Assembly: GCF_026965535.1 (NCBI RefSeq)
Contig: NZ_CP114039.1
Coordinates: forward strand, 62,001 to 126,000
Reading direction: 5' to 3'
DNA: 64,000 bases
Source of the DNA: Corallococcus sp. NCRR
GTDB taxonomy: Bacteria; Myxococcota; Myxococcia; Myxococcales; Myxococcaceae
Shown: one piece after another, positions 44,626-54,094 of the stretch
How the letters are laid out: every line of letters starts with the position of its first letter
How positions within the stretch are numbered: the stretch's first letter is position 1
Position numbers and translations under genes: made by a program
The notes under the pieces: model-generated
Seen by the model: only the letters and a program-made list of their open reading frames with translations
Told to the model about the DNA's origin: nothing
The model's database searches: none

Positions 44626-47600
44626 TCAGGCGCTCTGCTTCACGTCCTCGTCCTGCTGGCGCGACAGCGGGCCGCGCAGCGACTGGGCCAGCTGTTGCAG
44701 ATGCGTGGCCCGGGCGGAGGCGAAGGCCCGCTCGGCGATCTCCAGCTCCCGCATCGCCTCTTCCGGCGTTCCGTGCCGCTCCGCGTGCTGCATGTACACG
44801 AGGCCCATCTGCAGCACGTTGCCGGTGGACTCCGCCAAGAGGCGCGCGTGGCGAAGGTGCGCGTCCCCCTCCTCCTGGGACACCAGCGGCGCCAGGGCGC
44901 GGCGGGCCAGGATTTCGTCCCAGGGGTTGGCGAAGCGCGGGTCCAGGGCGCGCTCCAGCGCGCCTTGCGCGGCGGCGAGCGCGGCGGGCAGCCGGCCCTG
45001 GTCGCGTTCGAAGCGCGACTGGTACACGAGGACCAGCGTCTCCATGCGCAGGCCGCCCTTCTGAGCGGCCTCCAGGGCGCGGGGCAGCGACTCGCGCGCG
45101 GCGGCGGCGTCCTCGAAGAGCACGTCGCGGCACGCCTGGTACACCTGCACGTGCGCGCGCAGCCAGCGGTCCTCCGGCAGCACGCGCGACAGCGCCTCGC
45201 CGCGCGACACCACCGCGGCCACGAGCTCGTGCTCGCCGCGCTCCAGGTAGTACGGCGGCGTGAAGAGGGCCAGGTTGCGCTCCATCAACCGGGGGCTGCC
45301 CAGCCGCCGGATGAGCTCCGTCTTCTGCGCGAGCGCGGACGCGAACGCGGCGCCGTCGCCGGTGAAGGCCGCGCGCGCCACCTGCGCGAAGAGGTGGTAG
45401 GCGCGCACGTCGGTGAAGCCCTGCGCTTCCGCCAGGTGCAGCCCGTCCTTCAGCTGCTCTTCATCCAGCGGCTCGCCGCGCAGCGCCAGGTTCACGTTGA
45501 GCAGGTAGCCGCCCATGCCCAGCGCCCACGCCAGCCGCCGGGGTGGACGCCCCACCGCGTCGCGGAACTCGCGCAGCCGCTGCACCTGCTTGCGCTGCTC
45601 GGACACCCCGCCCGCCCAGTGGCCGGTGTACGCGCACAGCGTCGAGCGCGCCACGGACAGCCCCGCCCGGTACGGCGAGTCCTCCGGGTGCTCGGCGGCC
45701 ACGCGCGCGATGAGCGCCTCCAACTCCTCCGTGCGCCCCAGGATGGCCAGCGCCATGCCCTGGAGGATCTGCAGCTCCGAGCGCTTCCAGAAGACGTCCA
45801 CCGGCGTCATCCGCCCGTCCGCCGACACCTCGCGGAAGAGCGGGATGAGCAGTTCCTCGCGCTCCGCGGGCGTGGCCGCGCGGGCGGACTCGAGCCGCGA
45901 GAGCGCCTCGCGCCGGCCGGCCTCCACGTCCACCGTGGCCGCCCAGTGCGCGAAGAGCCGCTCCGCGTACGCCACCGACGTCGGCGGGTCGCTGGAGTAG
46001 CCCACCTCCACCAGCGACACCCACGTGCGCAGGAGCTGCTCCGAGCGGCCCGGGTAGTCCGGCGCGGACTCCAGGAGCCCCGCCACTTCCTTCAGGAGCA
46101 GCGTGGCTTCCAGGAGCGCCTCCGCCTCGATGGCGGCCTGGCCCGCCTCCAGGAGCGGCTGGATGGCCTCCGCGGGCGCGTCCGAGCGCGCGAAGTGCCA
46201 CCCCACCGCGCGCACCACGCCCGAGCGCCCCGAGGGCAGCGCCTGGAGCGCCCGCGCCACCTGGCCGTGGTACGCCCGGCGCGCGGACTCCGGCGTGCTG
46301 TCGTAGACGGCCTGGTGCACGGTGTCGTGCGTGAAGACGTAGCGGCCCTCCACGTCCTGGAGGAACTGCCGCTCCACGATGCCGTCCAGCACCGCGAACA
46401 GCTCCGACTCCGGCAGGCCGGACAGCGCGCGCAACAGCGGCAGGTCCAGCATGCGGCCCGCGGGCGCCAGCTTGCGCAGGAGCGACACCTGCTCCGGCGG
46501 CGCGTTGGCCAAGCGTACCAGCACCGCCTCCTGGATGCTCGCCGGAAGCCGCCGCGTGCCCAGCCCCTCCTCCGCCTCCCAGCGCCCGCCCACGCGCTTG
46601 AGCGCGCCCGCCTCCACCAGCATGCGCAGGCACTCCGTGGCGAAGAAGGCGTTGCCGCCGGTCGTCTCGTGCAGCCGCTGCACGAAGCCCTCCGGCACGT
46701 CCAACCCCGGCAGCACCAGCTCCACCAGCTTGGCCACGTGCTCGGAGGACAGGGGCTCCAGGTCCATGCGGGACGTGAGCTTCTCGTCCACCGTCTGGAA
46801 CGCGAGGCTCAGGCGCGACAGCTCCTGCGAACGGAACGTGCCCACCACCATGCCGCGCGTGCCGTGCAACGCGCGGATGACAACGTTGAGCGCCTCCAGC
46901 GACGCGCTGTCCGCCCACTGCAGATCCTCGAAGCACAGCACGAAGGACTGCCGCCCGCCGAGCGTGTGCGTCCACTCCGTCAGCGCCTCGAAGAAGGCGG
47001 CCCTCTCGTCGGAGCCGTCGCGCGGCAACTGCTCGTCCTGGTCGCCCTCCAGCACCTCCGGTGACAAGAGGCGCGCGAGCGGGGCCTTCACCCGCTCCAT
47101 CAAATCCGAGGGCGTCTGCGGCACCAGGCAGCGCAGGGCCTGCGCCACCGGCGCCAGCGGGGACAACCCCTCCGCGCGGCACTGGCCCCGGCCGAAGGGC
47201 AGCTCCGCCAGCTTCGCCTGGAGCTCGAACTCCTGGAGCAGCCGCGTCTTGCCCACGCCCGCGGGGCCGCCCACCAGCATCGCGCGCGACTGGCCCCAGT
47301 CCGCCTCCGCCAGGCCGTTCATCAGCCCTTCCAGCTCGCCCTCGCGCCCCACCACCTCCGGCACGTGCAGGTAGCTGGCGCGCGCGGACAGCGGCTCCTC
47401 GGGGACGGGCTCGCCACTGGCGTGGCAGAGCGCCTCCAAGAGCTCACCCGCGTCCTGGAAGCGCTCGCGCGGATCCTTCGCCATCAACAGGAGGATGATC
47501 TCCTCCAGCTGCGGATCCACCGGGCAGATGGTGGACGGGCGCGGCGCCGGACGCGTCAGGTGATCCGCGAGCAGCACCGCGGGGCTGTTGCGCTTGAAGG

Positions 47601-48348
47601 GCAGCTTGCGGGTGGCCAGGTACCAGGCCATCACGCCCAGCGAGTACAGGTCCGCGCGCCCGTCGATGCTCGCGCCGCGCTGCCACTCCGGCGCCAGGTA
47701 CTCCAGCGTGCCCTTGAGCTTGCCGGGGCTGGGCGTGCCCAGCTGGTGCATCACGCCGAAGTCCATCAGCTTCACCGCGCCGGACTCGGTGATGCGCACG
47801 TTGCTGGCCTTGATGTCGCAGTGCACGTACAGGCGCGAGTGGATGAACGCCAGCACCTGCGCCATCTGAATCAACACGCGGTACAGCGTGCGCGTGTCCA
47901 GCGGCGCGTCCCGCACCAGCGTGCTCAGGTCCATGCCGCCCACCACCTCCATGGTGATGAAGCGGTTGCCGGCCTCCGTCATGCCCCAGTCGAAGACCTT
48001 GAGCGTCGACGGGTGCTGGAGCTTCTTCATGGCGAAGAACTCGTGCCGGAACAGCAGCACCAGCTCCTCCACCTTCGCCGCGGACAGCTCCGCGGGGACG
48101 TGCATCTCCTTGAGCGCCACGCGGCGGCGCTCCTGCAGGTCGTCCGCCAGCCAGATGCGGCCCATGCCGCCTTCGCCCAGCAGCGACTCCACGCGGTAGC
48201 GCCCGTTGACGATGACGCCCGGAATCAGCGAGCGCCGCTCGCCGATGCCCGAGCCCGGCAACGTGATGGGCGTACGCATCCGCTCCCCCCAGGTGCTCGG
48301 AGGGCGGGTGCGTTCATCCAATACCGTTGTCTTCTCGTCGTCGCTCAC
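44626..48348 (-). CDS. Ser/Thr protein kinase fused to AAA/STAND-type ATPase and TPR region
   Basis: A 1240-residue signalling protein. The kinase domain (about 50-310) has a glycine loop (LLGEGGMGRIW), K80 and DFG (196-198). Its catalytic loop reads HCDIKASN (176-183), where the usual HRD arginine is cysteine, a non-RD kinase. A predicted ATPase follows (Walker A GGPAGVGKT at 360-368, Walker B CFEDLQWAD), then about 600 residues of TPR-like helices. This layout is frequent in myxobacteria. The N-terminus carries DEKTTVLDERT, a possible phosphothreonine motif. GTG 48348 is adopted; an ATG at 48279 has a better ribosome site, and the frame is open to 48459. Confidence 0.9.
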   Translation of the reverse strand: MSDDEKTTVLDERTRPPSTWGERMRTPITLPGSGIGERRSLIPGVIVNGRYRVESLLGEGGMGRIWLADDLQERRRVALKEMHVPAELSAAKVEELVLLFRHEFFAMKKLQHPSTLKVFDWGMTEAGNRFITMEVVGGMDLSTLVRDAPLDTRTLYRVLIQMAQVLAFIHSRLYVHCDIKASNVRITESGAVKLMDFGVMHQLGTPSPGKLKGTLEYLAPEWQRGASIDGRADLYSLGVMAWYLATRKLPFKRNSPAVLLADHLTRPAPRPSTICPVDPQLEEIILLLMAKDPRERFQDAGELLEALCHASGEPVPEEPLSARASYLHVPEVVGREGELEGLMNGLAEADWGQSRAMLVGGPAGVGKTRLLQEFELQAKLAELPFGRGQCRAEGLSPLAPVAQALRCLVPQTPSDLMERVKAPLARLLSPEVLEGDQDEQLPRDGSDERAAFFEALTEWTHTLGGRQSFVLCFEDLQWADSASLEALNVVIRALHGTRGMVVGTFRSQELSRLSLAFQTVDEKLTSRMDLEPLSSEHVAKLVELVLPGLDVPEGFVQRLHETTGGNAFFATECLRMLVEAGALKRVGGRWEAEEGLGTRRLPASIQEAVLVRLANAPPEQVSLLRKLAPAGRMLDLPLLRALSGLPESELFAVLDGIVERQFLQDVEGRYVFTHDTVHQAVYDSTPESARRAYHGQVARALQALPSGRSGVVRAVGWHFARSDAPAEAIQPLLEAGQAAIEAEALLEATLLLKEVAGLLESAPDYPGRSEQLLRTWVSLVEVGYSSDPPTSVAYAERLFAHWAATVDVEAGRREALSRLESARAATPAEREELLIPLFREVSADGRMTPVDVFWKRSELQILQGMALAILGRTEELEALIARVAAEHPEDSPYRAGLSVARSTLCAYTGHWAGGVSEQRKQVQRLREFRDAVGRPPRRLAWALGMGGYLLNVNLALRGEPLDEEQLKDGLHLAEAQGFTDVRAYHLFAQVARAAFTGDGAAFASALAQKTELIRRLGSPRLMERNLALFTPPYYLERGEHELVAAVVSRGEALSRVLPEDRWLRAHVQVYQACRDVLFEDAAAARESLPRALEAAQKGGLRMETLVLVYQSRFERDQGRLPAALAAAQGALERALDPRFANPWDEILARRALAPLVSQEEGDAHLRHARLLAESTGNVLQMGLVYMQHAERHGTPEEAMRELEIAERAFASARATHLQQLAQSLRGPLSRQQDEDVKQSA

Positions 48349-48496
48349 GAGCCAAAGGGCTGGCCGCTTCCGGGCCAGGGTCTGGATTCCAGAATCCAGA
48401 CGTAGCGAGGAATAGCACGTTTCAGTGACACCGCCTCCGGGACATCCGAGCAGGTGCACGCTCTGCTGCCATTCTCTGTTTCACCGTCTTGCTGGA

Positions 48497-48528
48497 AGCA
48501 GGCGGGGTGCTGCGTCCGGCCGCCTGCT
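48497..48528. promoter_or_regulatory. 9-bp inverted repeat in the divergent kinase/protease region
   Basis: Perfect arms AGCAGGCGG (48497-48505) and CCGCCTGCT (48520-48528). The surrounding 282 bp hold no gene. Near-repeats GCATGCATGCA (about 48566) and GCATGCGTGCATGG (48629) lie before the protease start. Function is unknown. Confidence 0.35.
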
Positions 48529-48630
48529 GGGGAGCCACTTCCACACCCGCTCCCACGACCCATCCGCATGCATGCACACCGTTCCCGCGAGCCCCCGGGT
48601 CCTTCGCCTGGGGGAGGAGGGGGAAGCGGC

Positions 48631-49296
48631 ATGCGTGCATGGAAGTGGGGCGGCGCCACGGTGGCACTCGCGGCCGTGAGCGCCTGGATGGCCTGCGGCC
48701 AGTCCGGCCCGGGCGAGGCCACGGGCGTGGAGAAGGCGGAAGCCGCGACGGTGACGCTGGGCGACGGCCACTGCGCGGGCGTGGTGGTGGGCCAGGGCCG
48801 CCACGTGCTCACCGCGGCCCACTGCGTCGCACCGGACGCGGGCGAGGAGCGCACGAACTTCGAGGACGGACGGCAGCTGAAGGGCCGCTACGTGTTCGTG
48901 GATCGCGGCCGGGACATGGCGGTGCTGGAGCTGGAGGCGAAGGCGCCGGTGGCGCCGCTGGAGGTGGCCCAGGGGCTGCCCATCCCCGGCGCGATGCTCG
49001 TCTTCACCGGACGCCATGACCGGCCCGGTGAACCGCAGCGGGTGATGGTGGAGCGCTGGGGCCGCTGCCCGTCGCTGCCGGACGTGCCCAACGCGCTCTT
49101 CACCACGATGCACGGCGAACCAGGAGACTCCGGCGCGCCGCTGGTGGACGAGCAACTGCGCGTGGTGGGCCTGGTGCATGGCGGCGCGCGGTGCAGCATC
49201 GCCGCGCCCACCGGGGACGTGGCGCCGGAGGTCCAACGCCTGTCGCGGGAGGACGCGCAGCCGCTGGCCCGTCGCCCGGCCTCCGCGCCGCGCTGA
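48631..49296 (+). CDS. Trypsin-like serine protease, probable lipoprotein
   Basis: A 221-residue secreted protease of the chymotrypsin fold (S1). The signal sequence ends in a lipobox-like WMAC (C22). The catalytic triad is H64 (LTAAHC), D95 (DMAVLEL) and S167 (GDSGAP), all present. C48/C65 and C146/C194 are placed to make disulfides. The enzyme is small and lacks a propeptide of note. A strong GGAGGAGGGGG-type ribosome site precedes the ATG. It is divergent from the giant kinase gene. Confidence 0.9.
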   Translation: MRAWKWGGATVALAAVSAWMACGQSGPGEATGVEKAEAATVTLGDGHCAGVVVGQGRHVLTAAHCVAPDAGEERTNFEDGRQLKGRYVFVDRGRDMAVLELEAKAPVAPLEVAQGLPIPGAMLVFTGRHDRPGEPQRVMVERWGRCPSLPDVPNALFTTMHGEPGDSGAPLVDEQLRVVGLVHGGARCSIAAPTGDVAPEVQRLSREDAQPLARRPASAPR

Positions 49297-49418
49297 CGCG
49301 GCGGGACGGCGCACATCGCCCTTCCCGCACCTGGACGGCCAGGCAGGCGGCGCGCGCACGCGCCGTCATTGCCCGGCAGGCCCGGTGCGTCCCACCTTCC
49401 CGTCGGAGGTGACACCCC

Positions 49419-49703
49419 ATGGCTTCGGACAAGGACTCGAAGAACTTCCAACCGCGCAACCGGGGACAGATGGAGGACGCGCTGGACCGCGGCGCCGCCG
49501 AGCTGGCCCGCGAGCGCTCCCAGGCCGCGGCCCGCGAGGACGAGAACCCGGGCCCGCTGGAGGAGACGCGCTGGGAGGCGGAGGTGGAGCGCGGCGCGGA
49601 GTGGCAGGACGAAGAGGTGCCCGAGCGCGAGGCGCGCGGCGACGAGGAGCCGGACTCAGAGGTTTCCCGGCGCGGGCTCGTGAACCCACCGCCCGAGGGT
49701 TGA
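49419..49703 (+). CDS. Small acidic disordered protein
   Basis: A 94-residue, very hydrophilic, Glu/Arg/Asp-rich protein with no hydrophobic core (for example EETRWEAEVERGAEWQDEEV). GGAGGTGA stands at good distance before the ATG. Composition suggests an intrinsically disordered or stress-type protein. No family is recognised. Confidence 0.6.
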   Translation: MASDKDSKNFQPRNRGQMEDALDRGAAELARERSQAAAREDENPGPLEETRWEAEVERGAEWQDEEVPEREARGDEEPDSEVSRRGLVNPPPEG

Positions 49704-49718
49704 GGGCGTTGGCGGCAA

Positions 49719-49755
49719 ACCCGTGAGGTGGAGGCTTTCATGAATTCTCACGGGT
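49719..49755. promoter_or_regulatory. 9-bp inverted repeat between the acidic protein and receiver genes
   Basis: Perfect arms ACCCGTGAG and CTCACGGGT with a 19-nt spacer that includes an EcoRI-like GAATTC. It could be a terminator of the acidic-protein gene or an operator of the receiver gene; no U-run follows. Confidence 0.4.
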
Positions 49756-49852
49756 AAAGGGGGACCTCTTGCCCGGTGCGCACAGCGGGGGGATGCTGTG
49801 CACGCCGTTCCCCCAAGCCGTGCGCAGTTGCCTCCCCGGGAGTCGATGCACC

Positions 49853-50251
49853 GTGAAGCCCAAGGTCCTCATCGTGGAGAACTCCTGGACCATGCGCGAG
49901 ACGCTGCGGCTGCTCCTGTCGGGTGAGTTCGACTGCACGGTGGCCGCGGATGGAGAGACGGGGCTCGCGCACGCGCTGGCGCAGCCGCCGGACGTGCTCC
50001 TGTCGGACGTGAACATGGAGGGCATCGACGGCTACGAGTTGTGCCGCCGCGTGCGCGCGGAGCCCTCCCTGTCGCACCTGCCGGTGATGTTCGTCAGCGG
50101 CTACCCGCCGCGCACGGACCTGGAGCCCGGGCAGCCCCAGCCGGACGCGTACCTGGTCAAGCCGGTGAAGCCGCCGTACCTCATCGCGCAGCTGCACGCC
50201 GTGCTGCAGCGCGCGAGGGGCGCCACCGCCAAGGCCGCGGGCGAGGGCTGA
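49853..50251 (+). CDS. Stand-alone receiver (response regulator) protein
   Basis: A 132-residue single-domain receiver. The phospho-acceptor is D52 (LLSDVNMEG), the switch residue is S in MFVSGYP, and the lysine is in LVKPVKP. The acidic pair at the metal site reads E9-N10, so one of the two usual acidic residues is Asn. The GTG at 49853 is preferred to an ATG at 49769 because it starts the fold exactly (KPKVLIVEN) and has GGGAG upstream. No kinase gene is adjacent. It probably acts as a phosphate sink or an adaptor. Confidence 0.85.
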   Translation: MKPKVLIVENSWTMRETLRLLLSGEFDCTVAADGETGLAHALAQPPDVLLSDVNMEGIDGYELCRRVRAEPSLSHLPVMFVSGYPPRTDLEPGQPQPDAYLVKPVKPPYLIAQLHAVLQRARGATAKAAGEG

Positions 50252-50315
50252 ACCGGACGGACGCCGGGCGCGCGGGGGCCGGGTGTCGCGGCGCGGACGC
50301 CCCACGCTTCTGTCA

Positions 50316-50344
50316 CTGACCTGGGACACGGGGAGGGCTATACC
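50316..50344 (+). promoter_or_regulatory. Candidate housekeeping promoter of pruA
   Basis: CTGACC and TATACC are separated by exactly 17 bp. The start would be near 50351, which lies after the in-frame TTG at 50345 and supports translation from the GTG at 50384. Confidence 0.5.
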
Positions 50345-50383
50345 TTGCCCGAACCTGCCTTCCTCTCGACCCGAGGTCCTCGC

Positions 50384-52039
50384 GTGCTCAACGCCTTCCC
50401 CCGCGTCCCGGCTCCCAAGAACGAGCCCGTCCTCTCCTACGCACCCGGCACCCCGGAGCGCGCGGAGCTCCAGTCCACCCTCAAGCGCATGAGCGGGGAG
50501 CGCATCGACATCCCCGTCGTCATCGGGGGCAAGCACGTGAAGTCCGGCAAGACGGACACCGTGCGCATGCCGCACCGGCACCAGCACGTGCTGGCCACCC
50601 TGCACGAGGCCGAGGCGGGCCACGTGGAGCAGGCCATCCAGAACGCCATGTCCGTGAAGGAGGACTGGGCGCGGATGCCGTTCCACGCGAGAGCGGCCAT
50701 CTTCCTGCGCGCCGCGGAGCTGCTCACCACGCGCTACCGCCCGCTGCTCAACGCGTCCTCCATGCTGGGCCAGTCGAAGACGGCGCACCAGGCGGAGATC
50801 GACGCGGCCTGCGAGCTCATCGACTTCCTTCGCTACAACGTCCACTTCGCGCAGCAGATCTTGTCCCTCCAGCCGGAGAACTCCGCGCAGACGTGGAACA
50901 TGACGGACTACCGGCCGCTGGACGGGTTCGTCTTCGCCATCGCGCCGTTCAACTTCACCTCCATCGCGCTGAACCTCTGCGTATCGCCCGCGCTGATGGG
51001 CAACGTCGTCCTGTGGAAGCCGTCCTCCACGCAGGCCCTGAGCGCGTGGTACGGCCTGGAGCTGTTGCGCGAGGCGGGCCTGCCCGACGGCGTCATCAAC
51101 ATGCTGCCCGGCGACGGCCCCACGGTGGGCAACCCGGTGCTGGCGAGCCCCCACCTGGGCGGCATCCACTTCACCGGCTCCACGCCCACGTTCAATCACC
51201 TGTGGAAGACGGTGGGAGAGAACATCGGCCGCTACAAGCAGTACCCGCGGCTGGTGGGTGAGACGGGCGGCAAGGACTTCATCTTCGCGCACCCGTCCGC
51301 GGCGGACGACCTGGAGGCGCTCGCCGTCGCCATCGTGCGCGGTGGCTACGAGTACCAGGGCCAGAAGTGCAGCGCGGCCAGCCGCGTCTACGTGCCGGAG
51401 TCCCTGTGGCCCAAGCTGAAGCCCCGCCTCCAGGCGCTCATCGGCGAAATCAAGATGGGCGACGTGGCGGACTTCCGGAACTTCATGGGCGCCGTCATCG
51501 ACGAGCGCTCGTTCAAGAAGGTGTCCTCGTACATCGAGCTGGCGAAGTCCGGCGGTGACGCGACCATCGTCGCGGGCGGCGGCACGGACAAGAGCGAGGG
51601 GTACTTCGTGCAGCCCACGCTGGTGCAGTGCACGAACCCGCGCCACCGCATCATGACGGAGGAGATCTTCGCGCCGCTGGTCGGCGTGTACGTCTACCCG
51701 GACGCGAAGTTCGAGGAGACGCTGAAGGAGTGCGACCAGTCCGCGGCGTACGCGCTGACGGGAGCCATCTTCGCGCGCGACCGCAAGGCCATCGAGCAGA
51801 TGATGAGCAGCCTGCGCAACGCGGCGGGCAACTTCTACATCAACGACAAGCCCACGGGCGCGGTGGTGGGCCAGCAGCCGTTCGGCGGCAGCCGGGCTTC
51901 GGGCACCAACGACAAGTCCGGGTCGATGATCAACCTGTTCCGCTGGTCCAGCCCGCGCACCATCAAGGAGAACTTCGCGCCGCCGGTGAAGGTCCCCTAC
52001 CCGTTCATGGACAGCGACCCGAAGGAAGGGGCCATCTAG
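50384..52039 (+). CDS. pruA: L-glutamate gamma-semialdehyde (1-pyrroline-5-carboxylate) dehydrogenase
   Basis: A 551-residue NAD-dependent aldehyde dehydrogenase that makes glutamate from pyrroline-5-carboxylate, the second step of proline breakdown. The catalytic cysteine is C329 (YQGQKCSAASR) and the general base is E293 (LVGETGGKD). The ALDH4-type features FAIAPFNFTSIALNL and QQPFGGSRASGTNDKSGS are present, and the length matches ALDH4 enzymes. GTG is used because a GAGG site and a promoter fit it. The mutarotase gene begins 4 bp after its stop. No proline dehydrogenase gene is in the window. Confidence 0.92.
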   Translation: MLNAFPRVPAPKNEPVLSYAPGTPERAELQSTLKRMSGERIDIPVVIGGKHVKSGKTDTVRMPHRHQHVLATLHEAEAGHVEQAIQNAMSVKEDWARMPFHARAAIFLRAAELLTTRYRPLLNASSMLGQSKTAHQAEIDAACELIDFLRYNVHFAQQILSLQPENSAQTWNMTDYRPLDGFVFAIAPFNFTSIALNLCVSPALMGNVVLWKPSSTQALSAWYGLELLREAGLPDGVINMLPGDGPTVGNPVLASPHLGGIHFTGSTPTFNHLWKTVGENIGRYKQYPRLVGETGGKDFIFAHPSAADDLEALAVAIVRGGYEYQGQKCSAASRVYVPESLWPKLKPRLQALIGEIKMGDVADFRNFMGAVIDERSFKKVSSYIELAKSGGDATIVAGGGTDKSEGYFVQPTLVQCTNPRHRIMTEEIFAPLVGVYVYPDAKFEETLKECDQSAAYALTGAIFARDRKAIEQMMSSLRNAAGNFYINDKPTGAVVGQQPFGGSRASGTNDKSGSMINLFRWSSPRTIKENFAPPVKVPYPFMDSDPKEGAI

Positions 52040-52043
52040 TCCC

Positions 52044-52892
52044 ATGAGCGGACCGTTCCCGGGCATCGCGGGGTTGGAGACGTATGCGCTGGAGGACGGC
52101 GGCTGCCGCGTGGAGATCATTCCCACGCGCGGCGCGCTCGTCAGCCGCATGGTGGTGGACGGCGAGGACGTGCTCTATCTGGACGAGAGCACCGTCGCCG
52201 ACCTCACGAAGAACGTGCGCGGGGGCATCCCCGTGCTCTTTCCCAACGCCGGCCCCCTGCCCGGGGACACGTATCCGGCGGACCGCAAGGCGTACACGCT
52301 GCCGCAGCACGGCTTCGCGCGGAAGCTGCCGTGGACGGTGCGCCAGGCGGAAGGGTCGCTGCTGGTGCTGGGGCTGACGTCTTCAGAAGAGACGCTGCGC
52401 CAGTACCCATGGGCCTTCGACGCGCAGCTGGCGTTCTCGCTGGCGGGCCGCAGGCTCACGGTGGACTTCGACGTGGAGAACCGGGACACGCGGCCCCTGC
52501 CGCTGCACCTGGGCTACCACCCGTACTTCCGCGTGCCGCAGGGCCAGAAGGCGCAGGCGCGCGTGGAGACGGACGCCACGCACGCGTGGGACAACCGCGC
52601 GAAGCACGAGGTGCCCTTCACCGGCCTGGACCTCACGGCGCAGGAGGTGGACATGCACCTGCGTGACCACTCCGCGCCGGGCACGGTGCTGGAGCGGGGC
52701 CCAGGCCTGTCGCCCGTGAAGCTGTCGTGGAGCCAGGAGTTCCGCCTGCTCGTCGTGTGGACGCTGCAGGGCAAGGACTTCGTCTGCGTGGAGCCGTGGA
52801 CGGCCGCCGCCGGGGCGCTGGCCACCGGCGAGGGCCTGTTGCACGTGGACCCGGGCGAGCGCGTGTCGCTCGCGTTCGACATCGAGGCGTAG
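52044..52892 (+). CDS. Aldose 1-epimerase (mutarotase) family protein
   Basis: A 282-residue galactose-mutarotase-fold protein. Expected residues are present: RGGIPVLFPNAGP near the N-terminus, a histidine in QHGFAR, the second histidine in LGYHPYFR, and the catalytic glutamate in CVEPWTA. It resembles the D-hexose-6-phosphate epimerase/YeaD-like branch more than GalM, because of the QHGFAR motif. It overlaps no gene but follows pruA by 4 bp, so it is transcribed with it. Confidence 0.88.
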   Translation: MSGPFPGIAGLETYALEDGGCRVEIIPTRGALVSRMVVDGEDVLYLDESTVADLTKNVRGGIPVLFPNAGPLPGDTYPADRKAYTLPQHGFARKLPWTVRQAEGSLLVLGLTSSEETLRQYPWAFDAQLAFSLAGRRLTVDFDVENRDTRPLPLHLGYHPYFRVPQGQKAQARVETDATHAWDNRAKHEVPFTGLDLTAQEVDMHLRDHSAPGTVLERGPGLSPVKLSWSQEFRLLVVWTLQGKDFVCVEPWTAAAGALATGEGLLHVDPGERVSLAFDIEA

Positions 52893-52900
52893 CGCGCGCC

Positions 52901-54088
52901 TCAGGCGTGCGGGATGAGGGGCAGGCTCAGCGGGCCGCGCACGGTGAGGGAGGTGTTCCACTTCACCGGGCCCGTGGGCGTGAAGCGCGTGAAGCGGGAC
53001 AAGAGCACCTCCAGCCCCACGCGCGCCTCCAGCCGGGCCAGCGGCGCGCCCAGGCAGAAGTGGATGCCGTGGCCGAAGGGCATGTTGTTCACGCCCTCGC
53101 GGTCCATGTCGAAGGTGTCCGGGTCCTTGAAGCGCTCGCCGTCGCGGCACGCGGAGCCGATCATCAGCGCCACGCGCGCGCCCTCCGGAATCGTCACGCC
53201 CGCGACCTGCGTCTCCTTCGTGGTGACGCGCACCAGGCCGTGCACGGAGGGCTCGTAGCGCAGCACCTCCTCCACGAAGCGCCCCACCTGCGACGGGTTC
53301 TCACGCAGCCGCGTCACCAACCGCGGCTGCTCCATCAGCATGCGCACGCAGTGGCTGACGAGCTGCACGGTGGTCTCCAGGCCCGCCACCACCAGCAGGA
53401 ACAGGAAGCTCATCAGCTCCGCGTCGCTGAGCTCCTCGCCGTCCACGCGCGACTTCACCAGGTCCGACACCATGTCGTCCTGCGGGTGACGGCGGCGCTC
53501 GGCGACGACGTTGGACAGGTAGTCCTCCATCTCGCGCACGGTGGCCTTGATGGATTCGTGCCGGTGGGTGTCCTTCTCCGTCGTGCCGGACACGCTGGAC
53601 AGGTCCACCGACCAGCGCTTGTAGCGGGCGGTCATGGTGGGGTCCAAGGCGAAGAGTTCGCCAATCACGCTCGCGGGCAGCGGCATGGCGAAGGCGTCCA
53701 CGAAGTCCACCTCGCGCCCGGGGGACAGCCGCTCCGCGAGTATCTGCGCGAAGCTCCGGATGCGCGGCTCCAGCCGGTTCACCGCCGCGGGCGTCCACGC
53801 GCGGCTCACCAGCGTGCGCAGCCGCATGTGGTGCGGCGGATCCATGACGATCATCGACTCGGAGAAGGGGTTGTGCCCCAGCCACGGCGGCGCGGTGGTC
53901 GTGCGCACCCCGGCCGAGGAGAACACCTGAGGGTTCTTGAAGGCCGCGGCCACGTCCTCGAAGCGGGTGATGGCCCAGAGCCCGCCGGGTTCCACCTGAC
54001 ACACTGGCGCGGTGCGGCGCAGCTCCTCGTAGACGGGGTAGGGATTGGCCCGGACTTCCGGCGCCATCAGGTTCACGCGTCCAGTCAT
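52901..54088 (-). CDS. Cytochrome P450
   Basis: A 395-residue soluble bacterial P450 that oxidises an unknown substrate. The heme-binding loop is FGHGIHFCLGAP with the thiolate C345. The ExxR pair is in EEVLRYEPS, and the I-helix reads VVAGLETT, where the usual acid-alcohol pair is E-T. The length and HPYVPVYEELRR-type N-terminus suit class I P450s that need ferredoxin; no redox partner is adjacent. An AAGGAAA ribosome site lies before the ATG. It is divergent from the hydrolase lipoprotein gene. Confidence 0.93.
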   Translation of the reverse strand: MTGRVNLMAPEVRANPYPVYEELRRTAPVCQVEPGGLWAITRFEDVAAAFKNPQVFSSAGVRTTTAPPWLGHNPFSESMIVMDPPHHMRLRTLVSRAWTPAAVNRLEPRIRSFAQILAERLSPGREVDFVDAFAMPLPASVIGELFALDPTMTARYKRWSVDLSSVSGTTEKDTHRHESIKATVREMEDYLSNVVAERRRHPQDDMVSDLVKSRVDGEELSDAELMSFLFLLVVAGLETTVQLVSHCVRMLMEQPRLVTRLRENPSQVGRFVEEVLRYEPSVHGLVRVTTKETQVAGVTIPEGARVALMIGSACRDGERFKDPDTFDMDREGVNNMPFGHGIHFCLGAPLARLEARVGLEVLLSRFTRFTPTGPVKWNTSLTVRGPLSLPLIPHA

Positions 54089-54094
54089 GAAAGA

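Noticed and set aside
43274..45133. A single 619-codon minus-strand gene covering the membrane protein and the region of the kinase C-terminus
   Set aside because: The N-terminal part is a shadow of the HCCA-isomerase-like and kinase genes. The real gene starts at the GTG at 43924, overlapping the upstream stop.
50345..50383. TTG at 50345 as the start of pruA
   Set aside because: It overlaps the predicted transcription start, and the GTG at 50384 begins the conserved N-terminus with a ribosome site.
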